This document shows positions 8,001 to 8,534 of a stretch of 8,534 bases of DNA, one piece after another. The stretch's first letter is position 1; each line of letters opens with the position of its first letter. The DNA comes from Chloroflexota bacterium (GTDB lineage: Bacteria; Chloroflexota; FW602-bin22; JAMCYS01), in assembly GCA_021847625.1 (NCBI GenBank), contig JAJZQK010000109.1:1-8534 (forward strand), read 5' to 3'. The translations under genes and the position numbers were made by a program. Below the pieces are notes generated by a model. That model did no database searches. It saw nothing but the letters and a program-made list of their open reading frames with translations, and had not been told where the DNA came from.

Positions 8001-8096
8001 CGTCGCCCAATCGAGCATCACAACCTCCGCCAGCGGCCTGTCCAACCGCGAGCGGCTGACGGTCGTTTCGCTTGGCGGTGCGTTTACTTCCTGCAT
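5031..8096 (-). CDS. Agl23-like (TIGR03663-type) GT-C membrane glycosyltransferase fused to a C-terminal NHL beta-propeller
   Basis: This large multi-pass membrane protein of 1021 codons probably uses a lipid-linked sugar on the outer face of the membrane, or assists in its handling. The first membrane segment spans about residues 27-45, followed by RALHHDESLHATYSYYLY with Asp58 and Glu59, the acidic pair typical of GT-C catalytic loops. Roughly ten further hydrophobic segments reach to about residue 535. SWAGEKMPWLVLH (Glu395) is another family landmark. Residues about 540-705 form a non-membrane region with DNEVTWPFEWYLRDYP at 567-582. A Thr/Ala-rich linker leads to six NHL blades at 743-1021. 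The ATG at 8096 is 13 bases from the upstream stop. An internal ATG at 8018 (Met27) has GGAGG at five bases and would give 995 residues starting at the first membrane helix. The sugar and acceptor are unknown. The family assignment is from remembered motifs. Confidence 0.88.
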   Translation of the reverse strand: MQEVNAPPSETTVSRSRLDRPLAEVVMLDWATIIFVSIIVLAVISRFWDLGARALHHDESLHATYSYYLYIGRGYVHDPLLHGTFIYIFNALVYLLLGASDATARVAPSFLGVLTVALPMLLRKQLGRWGALATSGLLLISPSFLYFGRFIREDAHIAFFTLAMVVCLFRYFDSRRPLYLYLFGGLLALSFATKETTFMTLAIFGSFLFMVAGVELLRLLRRSPKLSPAGDFLVVIGTLAAPQVAGLAILYKTFQGQAIQAYPTPEEYRILFAVFLALVALSAVVGLRWNARRWLIVAGVFYGLFAILFTTLFSNPPGLVTGAVGGLVYWLAQQSVKRGGQPWQYYLVLMPLYEYLTLAFAIPGAIYFAWRRTLFSTFLIYWAVAGLVLFSWAGEKMPWLVLHVALPFILLAGMTLGRLLPSIPWRERLRDRALLVGALLVGLAIALGLANTPKPAGFDLTRLDVQQPLLQWALLVALLTAVVFVGLRAVERLGLRGALATAAAGSLVVLVPLTIHTAVEAAYVNGDTPVEMIVYTQTSPDVPKVMQGIEHVAFLTGAGKNLKVAYDNEVTWPFEWYLRDYPNRNYYGSGLPAADAPVVLVGVDNNHDAQVRAQLGSNYVGQRYRLRWWFPEDYRTGQDFIRALTPPDERANLAQTTSQPGILDIIRAMLRPEARDRLWKYLLYRQPLNPLGSTDFVLYVRKDLVDGAWMPATVAPTTAAAQDPFEMKAVDVAATQTIGPSAGEAGQLNGPKNVALAGDGSVYVLDTGNNRVLKFDRNGQYQLAWGQSGAEPGQFNEPWGIAVDGQGNVYVADTWNHRIEKFDSQGKFLLQWGGFGDSRDQPDAVPGLFYGPRGLAVDADGNLLVVDSGNKRVQKFSPDGQLLGQYGSQGGGDGLFSEPVGIAVDSKGNVYVADTWNHRIQKFDGNMKYLSQWEVPGWVGESVVNKPFLAVDASDNVYVTDPEAHRVLKFSSEGQALATWGRFGNDARSVNLPLGIAVDGKGQVYVADSGNQRITVYPPTP
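5034..5870 (-). repeat. Six NHL beta-propeller repeats within the glycosyltransferase fusion gene
   Basis: Six coding repeats of 35-54 residues cover residues 743-1021 at about 743, 790, 844, 893, 940 and 987. Each carries a version of GIAVDxxGNVYVADTxNHRIxKF. Blades 2 and 4 share VYVADTWNHRI exactly and are also very similar at DNA level, 303 bases apart (around 5345-5400 and 5648-5700). This suggests duplication of a two-blade unit or recent exchange between blades. NHL propellers commonly bind proteins, carbohydrate or nucleic acid. Here the domain is most likely outside the membrane. Confidence 0.9.
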
Positions 8097-8109
8097 CCCC
8101 TAATCCACC

Positions 8110-8534
8110 CTAGCGAGTATTCTGCATCGCGACATACAAACGCACATCCTCTCTTGCTACCTGGCCCGTGGCTTCTCGATACATGAACCACCGCCAGGCT
8201 TGCCCAGGCGTCTTCGGCGCGTAGGCTGTGCTTTCGTAGACCGGGTACTGTTTGAATCGGTACTCCCCCGACGGCGGCCCCTTATCCAAGCCAAAGACCG
8301 CCATGGTCGGCTGGTTTGCCAAGATATCACCATAACTCACCTGGGAGTATTCGCGCAAGTACCAGGCGAGCGGATAGCGATAACGCTCGTCGACCAAGAT
8401 CGGCACGTCTTTGCTGCCGGGCGTCGCCAAGACGGCGGTATGGGCCCCGATCTCCTCGATCAGAAGGCGGAAATCGGGATCCACGGTTCGGCCCACGAAT
8501 AGCTCGTTCGGGTTGGCCGCTTCCCCCAAGTTCA
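8110..8534 (-). CDS. C-terminal part of a second Agl23-like GT-C membrane protein, paralogue of the next gene (5' end outside window)
   Basis: The frame is open from the right edge to a TAG at 8110-8112, so only about 141 C-terminal residues are seen. No membrane segment is left in this piece. The stretch VDERYRYPLAWYLREYSQ corresponds to DNEVTWPFEWYLRDYPNR of the downstream protein. Both are followed by a short hydrophobic strand (TMAVFGLDK and PVVLVGVDN), a YRxKxYPVY or YRLRWWFP motif, and a W(R/K)xxxYR segment leading to a final strand, VRLYVA or FVLYVR. The two proteins therefore share the extracytoplasmic domain, but this one ends where the partner goes on into its linker and NHL propeller. 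It ends 13 bases before the next start, so the pair is very likely one operon. Naming it a glycosyltransferase is inferred from the paralogue, since the catalytic part lies outside the window. Confidence 0.75.
   Translation of the reverse strand, partial: NLGEAANPNELFVGRTVDPDFRLLIEEIGAHTAVLATPGSKDVPILVDERYRYPLAWYLREYSQVSYGDILANQPTMAVFGLDKGPPSGEYRFKQYPVYESTAYAPKTPGQAWRWFMYREATGQVAREDVRLYVAMQNTR

Noticed and set aside
6394..8010. Open frame of 538 codons on the minus strand inside the large glycosyltransferase gene
   Set aside because: It is another frame of the same strand, rich in Ala, Arg, Gly and Pro, without the membrane segments seen in the true frame.
8200..8502. 100-codon frame on the plus strand at the right edge
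   Set aside because: It is antisense to the cut-off GT-C paralogue, whose frame is supported by similarity to the neighbouring gene.

Overview
This GC-rich window carries six genes. All are on the minus strand, so transcription runs from the right edge to the left. There is no sign of an RNA gene, CRISPR array or insertion sequence. The gene content (a potassium-independent membrane pyrophosphatase, a bacterial translin-family protein, a family-I gamma-type aspartate aminotransferase, and Agl23-like membrane glycosyltransferases with NHL repeats) and the use of AGGAGG-type ribosome binding sites suggest a bacterium, most likely a member of Chloroflexota. That lineage call rests on remembered family distribution and is inference.

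Right part (5031-8534), envelope glycan genes. The window opens with the 3' end of a GT-C-type membrane protein (8110-8534). Thirteen bases later comes a very large relative (5031-8096, 1021 codons), which joins a multi-pass glycosyltransferase-like domain to a six-blade NHL beta-propeller. The cut-off gene resembles the middle, extracytoplasmic region of the large one and lacks the propeller, so the two look like tandem paralogues in one operon. After a 244-base gap with a candidate promoter, a UPF0104-type 'flippase-like' integral membrane protein follows (3764-4786). Together these suggest extracytoplasmic glycan or lipid-linked sugar handling.

Middle (2418-3763). A well-formed sigma70-type promoter (3697-3725) lies between the flippase-like gene and a complete PLP-dependent aspartate/aromatic-type aminotransferase. 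An imperfect inverted repeat sits at the predicted transcription start. The aminotransferase is followed by a perfect 24-base inverted repeat that has no U-tract.

Left part (1-2344). A translin-family (COG2178-like) predicted RNA-binding protein is followed 18 bases later by the proton-pumping pyrophosphatase hppA, which runs off the left edge with its C-terminus missing. Tight spacing and a strong ribosome binding site for hppA suggest they are co-transcribed. No known pathway links these two genes.

The aminotransferase, translin-family protein and pyrophosphatase are housekeeping-type genes. I see no clear new defence or mobile system. The most notable items are the glycosyltransferase-NHL fusion beside its paralogue, and the translin-hppA pair.
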